DNA of 64,000 nucleotides from Streptomyces griseocarneus (GTDB lineage Bacteria > Actinomycetota > Actinomycetes > Streptomycetales > Streptomycetaceae), in NCBI GenBank assembly GCA_003674045.1, contig PENC01000004.1, forward strand, positions 1 to 64,000, given 5' to 3'. Of the stretch, positions 8,635 through 15,959 are shown piece by piece. The notes under the pieces are model-generated. The model saw nothing but the letters and a program-made list of their open reading frames with translations, did not search any database and had not been told where the DNA came from. The stretch's first letter is position 1. The number at the start of each line of letters is the position of its first letter. Position numbers and translations under genes: made by a program.

Positions 8635-8657
8635 GGAGGCTAGTACTGCGAGCCTCC
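8635..8657 (-). terminator. Hairpin terminator after the 29-aa gene
   Basis: GGAGGCT-N9-AGCCTCC forms a 7-bp perfect stem immediately downstream of the stop codon of the leftward small gene at 8660. No strong U-tract follows, as is usual in Streptomyces. Confidence 0.55.
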
Positions 8658-8659
8658 GG

Positions 8660-8749
8660 TCACTTACGGATCATCCACCTCCGCAGTTCACGGATCACTG
8701 TTGCAGCGATCCGCTCCCACAGAGGTGTCTTCCGGTGGCGGCCCTTCAT
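8660..8749 (-). CDS. Tiny cationic amphipathic protein (29 aa), type 1
   Basis: The predicted product is only 29 residues: MKGRHRKTPLWERIAATV, then a helix ending ELRRWMIRK. It is not a recognised family. Support comes from a strong AAAGGGGGGC ribosome-binding site, a terminator hairpin at the stop, and clear similarity to a second tiny protein at 26852-26935 (shared pattern G-R-H-R-x-x-P-L-x-E-R-I-A-A-x-I-R-E-x-x-R-W). The sequence would form a basic amphipathic helix, which could bind membrane or nucleic acid. The longer open frame upstream has no better start. Confidence 0.6.
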   Translation of the reverse strand: MKGRHRKTPLWERIAATVIRELRRWMIRK

Positions 8750-8892
8750 ATGGGCGCCCCCCTTTCGGTGCCGCGGCCATGACCGGTGACCGCTCCGGAG
8801 GAACCCTCTGACAGGGCCCTCCACGAACCCGACAGAAGTCGGCTCCTCCTCGAAGGGGGGCGCCCCACTCGGGGGCGCCACCAGAAACACTA

Positions 8893-8908
8893 GTGGCGCA
8901 AGCGCCAC
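8893..8908. terminator. Palindrome downstream of secreted-protein gene
   Basis: GTGGCGC-AA-GCGCCAC is a perfect 7-bp inverted repeat some 60 bases beyond the stop of the leftward gene at 8967. A terminator role is likely; with a 2-base loop the actual hairpin would open slightly. Confidence 0.4.
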
Positions 8909-8966
8909 ATATGTGTGGATATAGGCCGGACCACCCTTATAGGTGAACCAGCCGTTGGATCCTGCT

Positions 8967-9287
8967 CTATTCCGTACCGAACTTGACGCTCGCGAACGGT
9001 GTCTTCTCCGGTACCGACTTCCCCGGGGCGAGCCGTGTCGCGCTCCCCGTGCACTTCTTGCCGGTGTAGACGATGAGCGACTTCTTGGTCGCGTTCACCG
9101 CACCCCGCGCCTCCTGCCCCATGTCGAAGCAGTGGCCGTCCGGCGGGTCGGTGATGCTGTACCCCTTGCCCTTGGGCCCGATCCACGCGAACGAACCGTC
9201 CGCGGCGACCGCCGCACTCATGGAGACGGTCAGCGCGAGGACGGCCCCGCCCAGACCGATGACGACCGGACGACGAAAACGCACCAT
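8967..9287 (-). CDS. Small secreted protein, beta/gamma-crystallin-like
   Basis: This 106-residue protein has a Sec signal peptide (VRFRRPVVIGLGGAVLALTV, cleavage near AVAA-DG) and a mature domain of about 75 residues. The mature part (SFAWIGPKGKGYSITDPPDG, two cysteines, a VNATKKSLIVY strand and a final FASVKF) resembles Streptomyces secreted beta/gamma-crystallin-like proteins related to peptidase-inhibitor family I36. The two cysteines (DGHC and GKKC) probably form a disulphide. Function is not established; the next gene upstream encodes a similar secreted protein. Confidence 0.68.
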   Translation of the reverse strand: MVRFRRPVVIGLGGAVLALTVSMSAAVAADGSFAWIGPKGKGYSITDPPDGHCFDMGQEARGAVNATKKSLIVYTGKKCTGSATRLAPGKSVPEKTPFASVKFGTE

Positions 9288-9380
9288 GGTTCCTTTCAGT
9301 TCCTTCCGTGAGCGAACGGATAACTACCGCACAACGGAATCAACGGCTCAGACGGCCTGAAAGGAACGGTTCGCCGCGCC

Positions 9381-9752
9381 TCAGCGCACGACGACCTGGT
9401 AGCTGACGGCCGGATAGGGGAAGTTCCCCTGGCTGAGGCTGCCGAGCACCGAGTAGACGTCGTCGCCGTGCCGGCCGGGGCGCCCGGGTTCGCAGTCGGG
9501 ATTGAAGAAGACCTTGATGTCGGCGACGGAGTAGTTGATCGCGGAGCGCGCCGCCTCCGGGAGGGTCTGGCAGCCCGTCCTGGTCAGGTCCACCGGCATC
9601 TCTCTGCCGTGCAGATCCTGCCCTGCGTAGAAGGAGACGGGGGGCCAGGTCGACGCATCGGCCGCGGAGGCGGGCTGGGCGAGGCCGAAACCCGCTATCA
9701 GCGCCGCACCGGAAACGGCGACCGCACCGCATTTCTTCATACGAATAGCCAT
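9381..9752 (-). CDS. Small secreted protein, peptidase-inhibitor I36/crystallin-like
   Basis: This 123-residue protein starts MAIRMKKCGAVAVSGAALIA with a signal peptide cleaved near PASA-AD. The mature domain contains VSFYAGQDLHGREMPVDLTR, a Cys, AARSAINYSVADIKVFFNPD and a second Cys, the spacing of a two-Greek-key crystallin-like fold as in I36-type inhibitors. GAGGAG lies upstream of the ATG at 9752. It precedes the related gene at 8967-9287 on the same strand with a 93-base gap; the two may be an ancient duplication. Secretion is well supported, inhibitor activity is inferred. Confidence 0.68.
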   Translation of the reverse strand: MAIRMKKCGAVAVSGAALIAGFGLAQPASAADASTWPPVSFYAGQDLHGREMPVDLTRTGCQTLPEAARSAINYSVADIKVFFNPDCEPGRPGRHGDDVYSVLGSLSQGNFPYPAVSYQVVVR

Positions 9753-9836
9753 GGATGCACTCCTCAGGTGAACACATCATGCGGAACAGATCAGTTCACA
9801 AGCAGCATCCGGCCACACAGGCACCCGCGCCCAGCC

Positions 9837-10754
9837 CTAAATGCGCCGATGGGGGTTCCGATCGCGCCGACGGCCCATCTCGGCGCGGATGCCCGCGCAG
9901 AGCGAACGGAGGCCGGCGACCTGCCCGACGAGGACTTCGTCGTCATCACCGCCCCGGCAGGCCTTGCAGAGGCCGCCCGGCAGGTTCTCGGGACGGCCGG
10001 GGACGCGGCACTCGCGGCACTCCTGGAGAGGGCGGTCCACAGCACCCACCGGGCCGTGATCCCGTTCGGGTGGCAGTTTCGCGATCAGCCGCTTGCGGAG
10101 GAAGGCCCCCGGCGAATGAATGTCCGGCGGCAGCCCGGCCGTCAGGCCGCTCACGAGCTCGGCCTCGGTGGCCCCGCGCGTGAACCATTCGGCGCCCAGC
10201 GGGGCGAGTTGGGCGCACTCGAAGGCGGACAGCGTCAGGCGGGGATCGGCGAGTCCGACCTGGGCGAGGACGGTGTACGCGCGAGCACGCGGCGCCCTCT
10301 CCTCGCGGGCGGCACCCTCAACAGGAGCCGCAGGCTCCGGAGACGGTTCGGGAGCCTGCTCCCTCGGCGCGTCGCCCCGCCGTAACCGCTGCCACCAGGA
10401 CTCCTCCCGGGCCGTACGCGAGAAGTACGTGCGCCAGGCCCACTGCGTGCCGCTCTCGCCGACGCGGTCGCGGAAGCGGAACAGATGCCCGGCCTTCTCC
10501 AGCAGCCGGAGGGCGCTGAGGACGGCCATCTGCCCGTACATGGCGATCTCCTTGGCCAGCGTCTTGCCGTCGATGGCCGCGCCGTCGGGGAGGCGGTCGA
10601 TGTGGGCGGCGATGTACGCGACACGGGCGGGGAGCTCGGCGAAGTCGTCCTTCGTCCGGGGGCTCTGGTCCGGCGCGGAGCGTTTTCCGTAACCGGGGGC
10701 CGCCATGGGGGGAGCGTAAGCGGGCATGTCAGCGCTAGGCTGAGCAACAGCCAT
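9837..10754 (-). CDS. Helix-turn-helix protein with C-terminal zinc ribbon
   Basis: This 305-residue cytoplasmic protein has an N-terminal winged-helix-like segment (ELPARVAYIAAHIDRLPDGA to about residue 110, including IDGKTLAKEIAMYGQMAVLS and ALRLLEKAGHLFRFRD), an acidic/proline linker, and a C-terminal region ending with a CRECRVPG...GLCKAC four-cysteine ribbon. Streptomyces genomes carry many proteins of this build of unknown function. The AAGGATCG site supports the ATG at 10754. A DNA-binding role is inferred from the fold. Confidence 0.65.
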   Translation of the reverse strand: MAVAQPSADMPAYAPPMAAPGYGKRSAPDQSPRTKDDFAELPARVAYIAAHIDRLPDGAAIDGKTLAKEIAMYGQMAVLSALRLLEKAGHLFRFRDRVGESGTQWAWRTYFSRTAREESWWQRLRRGDAPREQAPEPSPEPAAPVEGAAREERAPRARAYTVLAQVGLADPRLTLSAFECAQLAPLGAEWFTRGATEAELVSGLTAGLPPDIHSPGAFLRKRLIAKLPPERDHGPVGAVDRPLQECRECRVPGRPENLPGGLCKACRGGDDDEVLVGQVAGLRSLCAGIRAEMGRRRDRNPHRRI

Positions 10755-10984
10755 AGGGATCGATCCTTACTCGATCTCGCAGGTAAGACCCCCGGTTCGG
10801 TGCTGCCAACACCACGGGGGTCGCTTGCTTTTGCGCACGCTACACGTGCGAAGCGCACCCTCGCGAGCCGTGGCCATAGGTCATATCGGCGCCCAGACCG
10901 GGCACTTGGGGAGGGTGGGTGGGTCAGGCGTACCGCCCATTCCCTACATAGGAAGCTCGGATCTCGACGCCCGAATCCCGAAGC

Positions 10985-11263
10985 TCAGGCTTCGGCCGGT
11001 CCGCAATTGCTCGAGATCCCGACGCAGACGTCGCCGCCCGTCACCTTGTTGACGAGGTCGGCCCGTTTGAGTGACCCGGCGGACCAGCGCCAGATGGCGG
11101 GCGTGGAGATCCCGACGTCGGAGGTGAGCCGCTGAGCGGCCTGCGGCGTCAGGTGCAGTTGACGGAAGACCCGCCACGACGTGAAGTCGTCGGCACTGGC
11201 GGGAGCGGCGAGCGAACCGACGAGAGCAACGGCTCCGAGAACTGCGGCGGCGATACGGCGCAT
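10985..11263 (-). CDS. Small secreted hypothetical protein
   Basis: The ATG at 11263 follows GGAAGGG and gives a 92-residue product with a good signal peptide (MRRIAAAVLGAVALVGSLAA, cleavage near PASA-DD). The mature part (about 68 residues) is basic-neutral with two cysteines near the end (GDVC, SSNC). The segment LTPQAAQRLTSDVGISTPAI is not a motif I recognise. An upstream start at 11338 would bury the signal peptide and is rejected. Confidence 0.6.
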   Translation of the reverse strand: MRRIAAAVLGAVALVGSLAAPASADDFTSWRVFRQLHLTPQAAQRLTSDVGISTPAIWRWSAGSLKRADLVNKVTGGDVCVGISSNCGPAEA

Positions 11264-11363
11264 GGGGGCGACCCTTCCGTAAGAGCAGGACATCACGCCG
11301 GATCTGCCCCGATTCGCCCGCCTCATACGCCACTTCACTCGGACGAGCGGCGCGATTCACCCC

Positions 11364-11651
11364 TCACTTACGGTGACAGACGAACTGCCGGCTCCCGTCC
11401 TCCCCCGTCTGGATCACGGCACTCGCACACCCCTCCGGACACAGCGGCGGAGCGGCATGAGCACTGCGCTCACGCTCCCGGGGAAAGGCACAGACAGCGC
11501 AGTACCAGAGAGGCTTGTACGGGTAGGTCACGTCCCACCACATGGCGTTATGACAACTGGGACACCGCACGAAGGGCGCCACGTTGTGACTGGCGTTCAC
11601 CCGCGCATGCTCCCGCGAAACCCGGCGCCCGAAGCTCGGGCGACGGGTCAA
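11364..11651 (-). CDS. Small zinc-ribbon protein
   Basis: The frame encodes up to 95 residues with three cysteine pairs: RCPSCHNAMWWDV, WYCAVCAFPRE and LCPEGC, plus a final VCH. The first two pairs form a credible zinc ribbon. The longest start is a TTG at 11651 without a clear ribosome-binding site; starts at VSREHARVN or VNASHNVAP are equally possible. Function unknown. Confidence 0.5.
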   Translation of the reverse strand: MTRRPSFGRRVSREHARVNASHNVAPFVRCPSCHNAMWWDVTYPYKPLWYCAVCAFPRERERSAHAAPPLCPEGCASAVIQTGEDGSRQFVCHRK

Positions 11652-11960
11652 TCACCCGATCGCGTAACGGTCCGCCCTCGCCGTCCGCGCGCGGTCGCCC
11701 GATCAGCGCGCTTCAAGCATGGTGCTGCGATGTGGAAAGCCCCGAACCCGCCCTCGCCGCCTCGGACCTGCACGTGGTGATGTGCTGTGTGATGTGCACC
11801 ATTACCTGTACGCGATGCTGAGCTGCGCTGTTAATAGGGGAATCGAACCCCCGCGTTGCTCTTCACGCACCAGGAGTGGGCTGGAAAACCGCCGGCCCTC
11901 GGTGTGTGCACGCCTCCGAAACCGCTACCTGCTCCACATCGTTCCAGCTTGCCGGACTAC
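11652..11960. other. 309-bp non-coding stretch with tRNA 3'-end-like remnant
   Basis: No supported gene. On the minus strand 11830-11855 reads like the T-arm and 3' end of a tRNA: stem GGGGG, loop TTCGATT, stem CCCCT, then ATTAAC. No anticodon arm or matching 5' acceptor strand was found, so this is at most a fragment, such as an old attachment-site scar. Confidence 0.35.
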
Positions 11961-12431
11961 TCAGTCCAGCAGATCGACCTCCCAGTTCGCGCGCTGGATC
12001 CGCACATCGACCTCGCGGATCTCCCGGGCGAGTGCGTCCGCCTGAGCGCGTAGTTCGGCGACCGGAAGCGCGGAGAGCATCATCAGCTCGGACCGCAGTT
12101 GCCGACCGTATCCCCGCTCTCCTTTACCCGCCGCCGCGTCCGCCGCCGAGGTGACCACAGCGTGACGCAACCGCAGGACATCCCGGCGCGCGAGGGCATC
12201 GGTGAGCGTGCCGTCCGGACCCATCTCCACGGTGGCATTGGTCCGGTTGATCCGCCGGATCAACTTTTCCAGAGTGTCCAGCACCTCACCGGCCTCGGCC
12301 AACAGCTGAGCCGCGTCCTCGGCGGGCGTCTCCCCTTCCTGGTACCGCGCGCTGTCGACGACGCGCGCCCGCAGCTGTTCTACACGCCGCGTCACTTCCG
12401 CACGTTCTGCCAGTGCCTCAGCAAGCTTCAC
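11961..12431 (-). CDS. DIP1984-family protein
   Basis: This 156-residue, mostly alpha-helical, charged protein matches the DIP1984/septicolysin-named family. Recognisable segments are MKLAEALAERAEVTRRVEQL at the start, LIRRINRTNATVEM in the middle and the ending IREVDVRIQRANWEVDLL. It is probably a cytoplasmic coiled-coil protein; its biochemical role is unknown and the haemolysin-like name of the family is not well supported. GTG at 12431 follows a strong GGGGAGGCGGAG site. Confidence 0.82.
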   Translation of the reverse strand: MKLAEALAERAEVTRRVEQLRARVVDSARYQEGETPAEDAAQLLAEAGEVLDTLEKLIRRINRTNATVEMGPDGTLTDALARRDVLRLRHAVVTSAADAAAGKGERGYGRQLRSELMMLSALPVAELRAQADALAREIREVDVRIQRANWEVDLLD

Positions 12432-12682
12432 TGTCTCCGCCTCCCCCTCCCTGAGCTCGCACGAGTATACGAGTGCGAATCAGTACATACGCACCTGGTT
12501 TTTGCTCCGCTGGAGCTCTGACCAGCCACTGGAGTGAGAGCGGACAGCCGCTCGGAGCCTCGCCGCAACGGCGACAGACGACGCATGACCGAAGCCCTCT
12601 GGTACCGCAGGGACCGCTATGTGCCGACCAACGACTGGGACGTCAGGAACCCGCCGGCGCGGGAACGGCGCCTGGCCACGCG

Positions 12683-12844
12683 TCACGCCTGCTGCGACTG
12701 CCCCGAGCCCGGGCAGGTGTCGAGCGTGCCCGTCTCCTGGTGGATGGGCGTGGGTTCGCCCTCCTCCCCGCTGACGATCGCACCGCACACCGGACAGCTG
12801 CCCCACGTCATCCCGGGGTCGAAGCGTAAAGCGGATTTCCTCAC
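12683..12844 (-). CDS. Tiny zinc-binding protein (53 aa)
   Basis: A GTG at 12844, preceded by GGAGGT, gives VRKSALRFDPGMTWGSCPVC followed by GAIVSGEEGEPTPIHQETGT and a terminal CPGSG. The CPVCG and CPGSG pairs with an intervening His suggest a single zinc site. It starts two bases after the stop of the upstream gene (12847-13350), so both are probably one operon. Function unknown. Confidence 0.6.
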   Translation of the reverse strand: MRKSALRFDPGMTWGSCPVCGAIVSGEEGEPTPIHQETGTLDTCPGSGQSQQA

Positions 12845-12846
12845 GG

Positions 12847-13350
12847 TCAGGCCACCTCCAAGGGCTCGTAGTACGTCTGCTCGTCCGTGCTCATCCCCGG
12901 ACGCAGCAGGTACGCCACCGCGGCGAAGACCTTGCCGCCCGAGTGGAACGAGACGGTGACCCCCGCGTGCCGGGGGCGCGCGTCCTCCCGCTGCGACCAA
13001 GCCTCGAGATCGCTGATCTCGCGGTTGCCCGACGACGCCAGCAGCGCGATGAACCACTGCTCGACATCCGCGAGTTTGATCTTCCCGCCCGCCCCCAGGC
13101 TGTCGGGAAACGCCACGGGGGCCACCGGCTCGCCCTCGACGATCTCCTCCGAGCCTTCGTGCTTCGCACCCGGGGCCAGCATCATGGGCGTGTGGAAGTG
13201 CGCGGTCGCACCGGTCGTGAACTCGACAACGAACCCGCTCAGTTCATTCTCGGACCGTTTGTCCAACCACTCCGAAACGCCTGCGACCTGCGGGTTGTTG
13301 CCGTTCTTGATCAGGTCGATCGCGAACCGTTGAAACCGCGTGTTCCACAT
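12847..13350 (-). CDS. Hypothetical protein (167 aa)
   Basis: The protein begins MWNTRFQRFAIDLIKNGNNP and is acidic overall with no signal peptide or membrane segment. Middle parts (SGFVVEFTTGATAHFHTPMM, KIKLADVEQWFIALLASSGN) look like alternating strand and helix. I do not recognise the family. The GTG/ATG start at 13350 is the first in frame. It is translationally close to the small zinc protein downstream. Confidence 0.62.
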   Translation of the reverse strand: MWNTRFQRFAIDLIKNGNNPQVAGVSEWLDKRSENELSGFVVEFTTGATAHFHTPMMLAPGAKHEGSEEIVEGEPVAPVAFPDSLGAGGKIKLADVEQWFIALLASSGNREISDLEAWSQREDARPRHAGVTVSFHSGGKVFAAVAYLLRPGMSTDEQTYYEPLEVA

Positions 13351-13438
13351 GCCCGACTCCGTCCCTCGCCGTCCCCGTGCGCCGGAGGCTACTCCGCCCC
13401 GCGCGGCGGCGTGCCGGAGTGCGCGAGCACTTCCCCCG

Positions 13439-13843
13439 TCAGCGCGATTTCTCCCGCCGCCCCGGCGGCTCCGGCTCCGGGATGCCGTTCACGGCCACCA
13501 GGACCTTCTGCCTGTTCCGGAAGCGTTCCGACAGGCACTGGAACACCCCGACGTCCGCGTCCACCGCGTCCGGGCTGTGCACCACGACGATCTCCACCAG
13601 CTCGCCGTCCGCCGACGTGTTCACCCGCCGCCAGCCCTCGCGCCGTTCGAGCGGCAGGTCCGGCGTCGGCTCGATCACCGTGCCCACGACCCGCCACGCC
13701 CGGTTCTCCGCGTACGTGCGGCAGCTCGCCGCCTGTCGCGCCGCCTCGTGGGGGTCGCCCACGGCGACGTACACGGTCGCGTGCGGCGGGCCGTGGCGGC
13801 ACGGCTGCCCTTCGGTGTGACATCCGTACGAGATCAGCGACAC
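13439..13843 (-). CDS. Resolvase-fold protein lacking the catalytic serine
   Basis: This 134-residue protein resembles the N-terminal catalytic domain of serine recombinases: ATVYVAVGDPHEAARQAASC, then RTYAENRAWRVVGTVIE, RREGWRRVNTSADGELVEIV and VVHSPDAV line up with the family pattern (Y-x-R-x-S-x-x ... C-x-x-Y-A-x-x-x-G-W-x-V ... R-x-x-W-x-x ... D-x-V-V-V). The position of the nucleophilic serine is glycine (VAVGD), the preceding arginine is alanine, and the large DNA-binding C-terminus is missing. It is therefore probably not a recombinase, but a regulatory or accessory relative. Confidence 0.6.
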   Translation of the reverse strand: MSLISYGCHTEGQPCRHGPPHATVYVAVGDPHEAARQAASCRTYAENRAWRVVGTVIEPTPDLPLERREGWRRVNTSADGELVEIVVVHSPDAVDADVGVFQCLSERFRNRQKVLVAVNGIPEPEPPGRREKSR

Positions 13844-13946
13844 GGAGGGCTCCTCTCCTCAACACGGCTGCGTCGCAGCAGTGTTGCGCCATATCCGGCG
13901 GAGCGATACCTGGCACACCCTCTCGGCGTATCACCGTCAATTCGGA

Positions 13947-14147
13947 TTAACGGCCTTCATGAACCGATTCGTAATGGGCCAGCCATGTGCGCCGCGCGGC
14001 GACCTCACGCTCGTACTCCCGCGCCGCCCAGGCCATGTGCCGCTCGGCACGGAGCCACAGGCAGTGCGGGCACCGGTCGGCGACCCCTCCGACGACGACG
14101 GCACCCGGCCCCGATGCCAACGGCAGCGAGATCACCCCCTCACTCAC
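13947..14147 (-). CDS. Small CxxC-containing hypothetical protein (66 aa)
   Basis: The GTG at 14147 overlaps the stop of the preceding gene (GTGA), which supports translation. The product starts VSEGVISLPLASGPGAVVVG, has one CPHC motif and a helical charged C-terminus with WLAHYESVH, so a CCHH-like zinc site is conceivable. Function unknown. Confidence 0.6.
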   Translation of the reverse strand: MSEGVISLPLASGPGAVVVGGVADRCPHCLWLRAERHMAWAAREYEREVAARRTWLAHYESVHEGR

Positions 14148-14365
14148 CGGCTCACGCTCCGGGGCGCGATCCCGAGGCCCGCGCGCTCCTCGTCGTTGGC
14201 GAGCCGCAACCGCGAGAGGTCGACCTTCCAGAGGTCACCACCGCCCAGCCCCCTCACCGTGAACGTCCGCCCCTCCTTGCTCACGGTCAGCCCGAGCGCT
14301 CCCGTCTCCTTGTCGGCCACGAGCACGCCGGTGCGGTAGCCCATCCCCCATACGTCCGCCGTCAT
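14144..14365 (-). CDS. Small hypothetical protein (73 aa), upstream of XRE module
   Basis: Starting at ATG 14365 the product begins MTADVWGMGYRTGVLVADKE and continues with GRTFTVRGLGGGDLWKVDLS, a likely small beta-barrel. It overlaps the next gene by four bases. Proteins of this kind commonly accompany XRE/DUF397 modules, and here the divergent neighbour is exactly such a regulator. Confidence 0.62.
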   Translation of the reverse strand: MTADVWGMGYRTGVLVADKETGALGLTVSKEGRTFTVRGLGGGDLWKVDLSRLRLANDEERAGLGIAPRSVSR

Positions 14366-14496
14366 TTGTTCGAACCCTTCGTGTTGCCGCTCGGGGTGAG
14401 CGGGTATCAACCGTGGGGCCAGATTCCCCTTCCGTCGTTACGCTGACCAGGGTCGGAGCAACTCCAACTCCTTGCGGAATCAGGGGATTTGAACGC

Positions 14497-15468
14497 ATGA
14501 ACGATGTGCCGGAGAGCTGGGGGCGCGCCCTCGGCAAAGAGATCAAGTTCGCCCGCGAGGCACGCGGCTGGTCGCAGTACAAGCTGGCCGACGAGCTCCA
14601 CTTCAGGCAGGGCTACGTCAGCAGGGTCGAGACGGGCAAGCAACTGGCTTCCCTCGCGTTCGCCGTGCAGTGCGACAGGGTATTCGGCACGCCGGGTATC
14701 TACGCGCGAATGCAGCAGCGCGCGAAGAACGACCGGCATCCGGTCTGGTTCATCCCGTACCTGGAGTTGGAGCGGCAGGCGCTGGCGATCTGCGACTACT
14801 CCGTGCTGTTCATCATGGGGATGCTCCAGACCGCCGAATACGCGGAGGCCGTCTTCCGGTCCGCGCGTCCGCGCGAAAATCCGGAGGAAATCCGGAGGCT
14901 CGTGGAAGAACGACTGCAACGGCGGGAGCTCCTCGAAAAGGTCGACCCGCCGACGCTGTGGGTGATCCTGCACGAGGCCGGCCTGCGGTCAGGTGTGGGA
15001 GGCGTGGACGTCATGCGGGGCCAGCTCCAGCACCTGCTCACAGCCTCGGAATCACCGCACATCACCATCCAGGCATTCCCCTTCAGCGCGGGCACTCCTG
15101 CGCGGGGGAGGTCGTTCGACGTCATGACACGACCGGACCGAACCGAGATCCTGTACCAGGAAACCTACGGCCGGGGAGAAGTGGACGACGCAGCCGACAC
15201 GGTGGCAGAAGCACGAGCCGCGTACGAACGCCTGCGTGCTGACTCCCTGTCCCCCACCGCGACTCAATCCCTCATCCGACATGTTCTGGAGGAGTACGAC
15301 CATGCGCAGCGCACCGGGCCCGATATGGACGAAGGCCACCTACAGCGGCGGCAACGGCGGGCAATGCCTGGAATGGGCGAAGTCGAGCTACAGCGAGGGG
15401 GACGCAGGCCAATGCGTCGAATGGGCCCCCGCACCCGCCCCTACCACCGACGCCATCGCGATACGTGA
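14497..15468 (+). CDS. XRE-family regulator with DUF5753-type ligand domain
   Basis: From the ATG at 14497 the protein has an N-terminal XRE helix-turn-helix (IKFAREARGWSQYKLADELH, YVSRVETGKQLAS) and then the DUF5753-type domain with SVLFIMGMLQTAEYAEAVFR, ILHEAGLRSGVGG and FPFSAGTPARGRSFDV. Family members normally stop near VLEEYDHAQR, around 15306. Here the frame stays open to 15468, adding about 50 Arg/Gln-rich residues that overlap the entire front of the DUF397 gene. The extension is probably non-functional read-through. The regulator/DUF397 pair is often treated as a toxin-antitoxin-like or developmental module. Confidence 0.85.
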   Translation: MNDVPESWGRALGKEIKFAREARGWSQYKLADELHFRQGYVSRVETGKQLASLAFAVQCDRVFGTPGIYARMQQRAKNDRHPVWFIPYLELERQALAICDYSVLFIMGMLQTAEYAEAVFRSARPRENPEEIRRLVEERLQRRELLEKVDPPTLWVILHEAGLRSGVGGVDVMRGQLQHLLTASESPHITIQAFPFSAGTPARGRSFDVMTRPDRTEILYQETYGRGEVDDAADTVAEARAAYERLRADSLSPTATQSLIRHVLEEYDHAQRTGPDMDEGHLQRRQRRAMPGMGEVELQRGGRRPMRRMGPRTRPYHRRHRDT

Positions 15469-15544
15469 CAGCAAGCACCCCGGCCCCGGCCTCATACTCC
15501 CGCCGACCACCTGGTCGGCACTCATCGACGGGCTGCGCCCCTAG
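15302..15544 (+). CDS. DUF397 domain protein
   Basis: This 80-residue acidic protein begins MRSAPGPIWTKATYSGGNGG and contains two copies of the DUF397 signature (TYSGGNGGQCLEW and SSYSEGDAGQCVEW), then IAIRDSKHPG and the family ending WSALIDGLR. Most DUF397 proteins carry one such unit, so the doubled N-terminal motif is unusual. GAGGAG lies ten bases upstream of the ATG. It lies inside the 3' end of the XRE gene in another frame. Confidence 0.85.
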   Translation: MRSAPGPIWTKATYSGGNGGQCLEWAKSSYSEGDAGQCVEWAPAPAPTTDAIAIRDSKHPGPGLILPPTTWSALIDGLRP

Positions 15545-15596
15545 CGGTCCGCTGTCTGGCCGCCGCACCCAGCCCGGCCCAGGAGGCCCGGCGACC

Positions 15597-15642
15597 ATGC
15601 CGGAAATCCTGCGTATGTCGCCGAGGATGGCCATACTGATCC
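15597..15642 (+). promoter_or_regulatory. Conserved upstream element of TA-like cassette 1
   Basis: The stretch starting ATGCCGGAAATCCTGCG and ending in TACTGAT is nearly repeated upstream of the second cassette (16531-16573). The TACTGA hexamer lies six bases before the ATG at 15645, as expected for a leaderless transcript. It is interpreted as the cassette promoter. Confidence 0.5.
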
Positions 15643-15644
15643 GC

Positions 15645-15959
15645 ATGTCCGCTGAGACTCACAAGGCTCCGGTCTTCACCACCACCTACCGCGGGGAGCT
15701 GATCCACGTCCCCGCCACGATCAAGGCCGTGCGCGAGTTCCTGCCAGAAGGGCGGCGCCAGGAGTTCACCGAGGCCGTCGAGAATGCCCCGGCCGAGGAC
15801 CTGTCCGAACTGCTCGCAGAGTGGTTGTGGGACGCCCTGTCCGACGACCCCGAGACAGCGGAGACCCTCGCACGGCTCAAGAGCGGCGATCACAGCGGCA
15901 CGACCGGCCACGAGGACTTCATGGCCGCGCGTGGGCTGAGCGAGGACACCGCCGCGTGA
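15645..15959 (+). CDS. Antitoxin-like protein, TA cassette 1
   Basis: This 104-residue acidic protein starts MSAETHKAPVFTTTYRGELI and shares HVPATIKAVREFLPEG, ENAPAEDL and the ending region with the first gene of cassette 2 (16602-16889). It overlaps the downstream RelE-like gene by GTGA, the usual antitoxin-toxin order. Start choice: 15645 fits the paralog and a leaderless promoter; 15597 has an AGGAGG site and remains possible. Not a family I can name. Confidence 0.65.
   Translation: MSAETHKAPVFTTTYRGELIHVPATIKAVREFLPEGRRQEFTEAVENAPAEDLSELLAEWLWDALSDDPETAETLARLKSGDHSGTTGHEDFMAARGLSEDTAA

Noticed and set aside
11823..11950. Possible functional tRNA gene on the minus strand
   Set aside because: Only the T-arm is convincing; no acceptor pairing or anticodon loop could be drawn.
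12432..12682. Frames between the DIP1984 gene and the 53-aa zinc gene
   Set aside because: No start with a ribosome-binding site and no recognisable motif on either strand.
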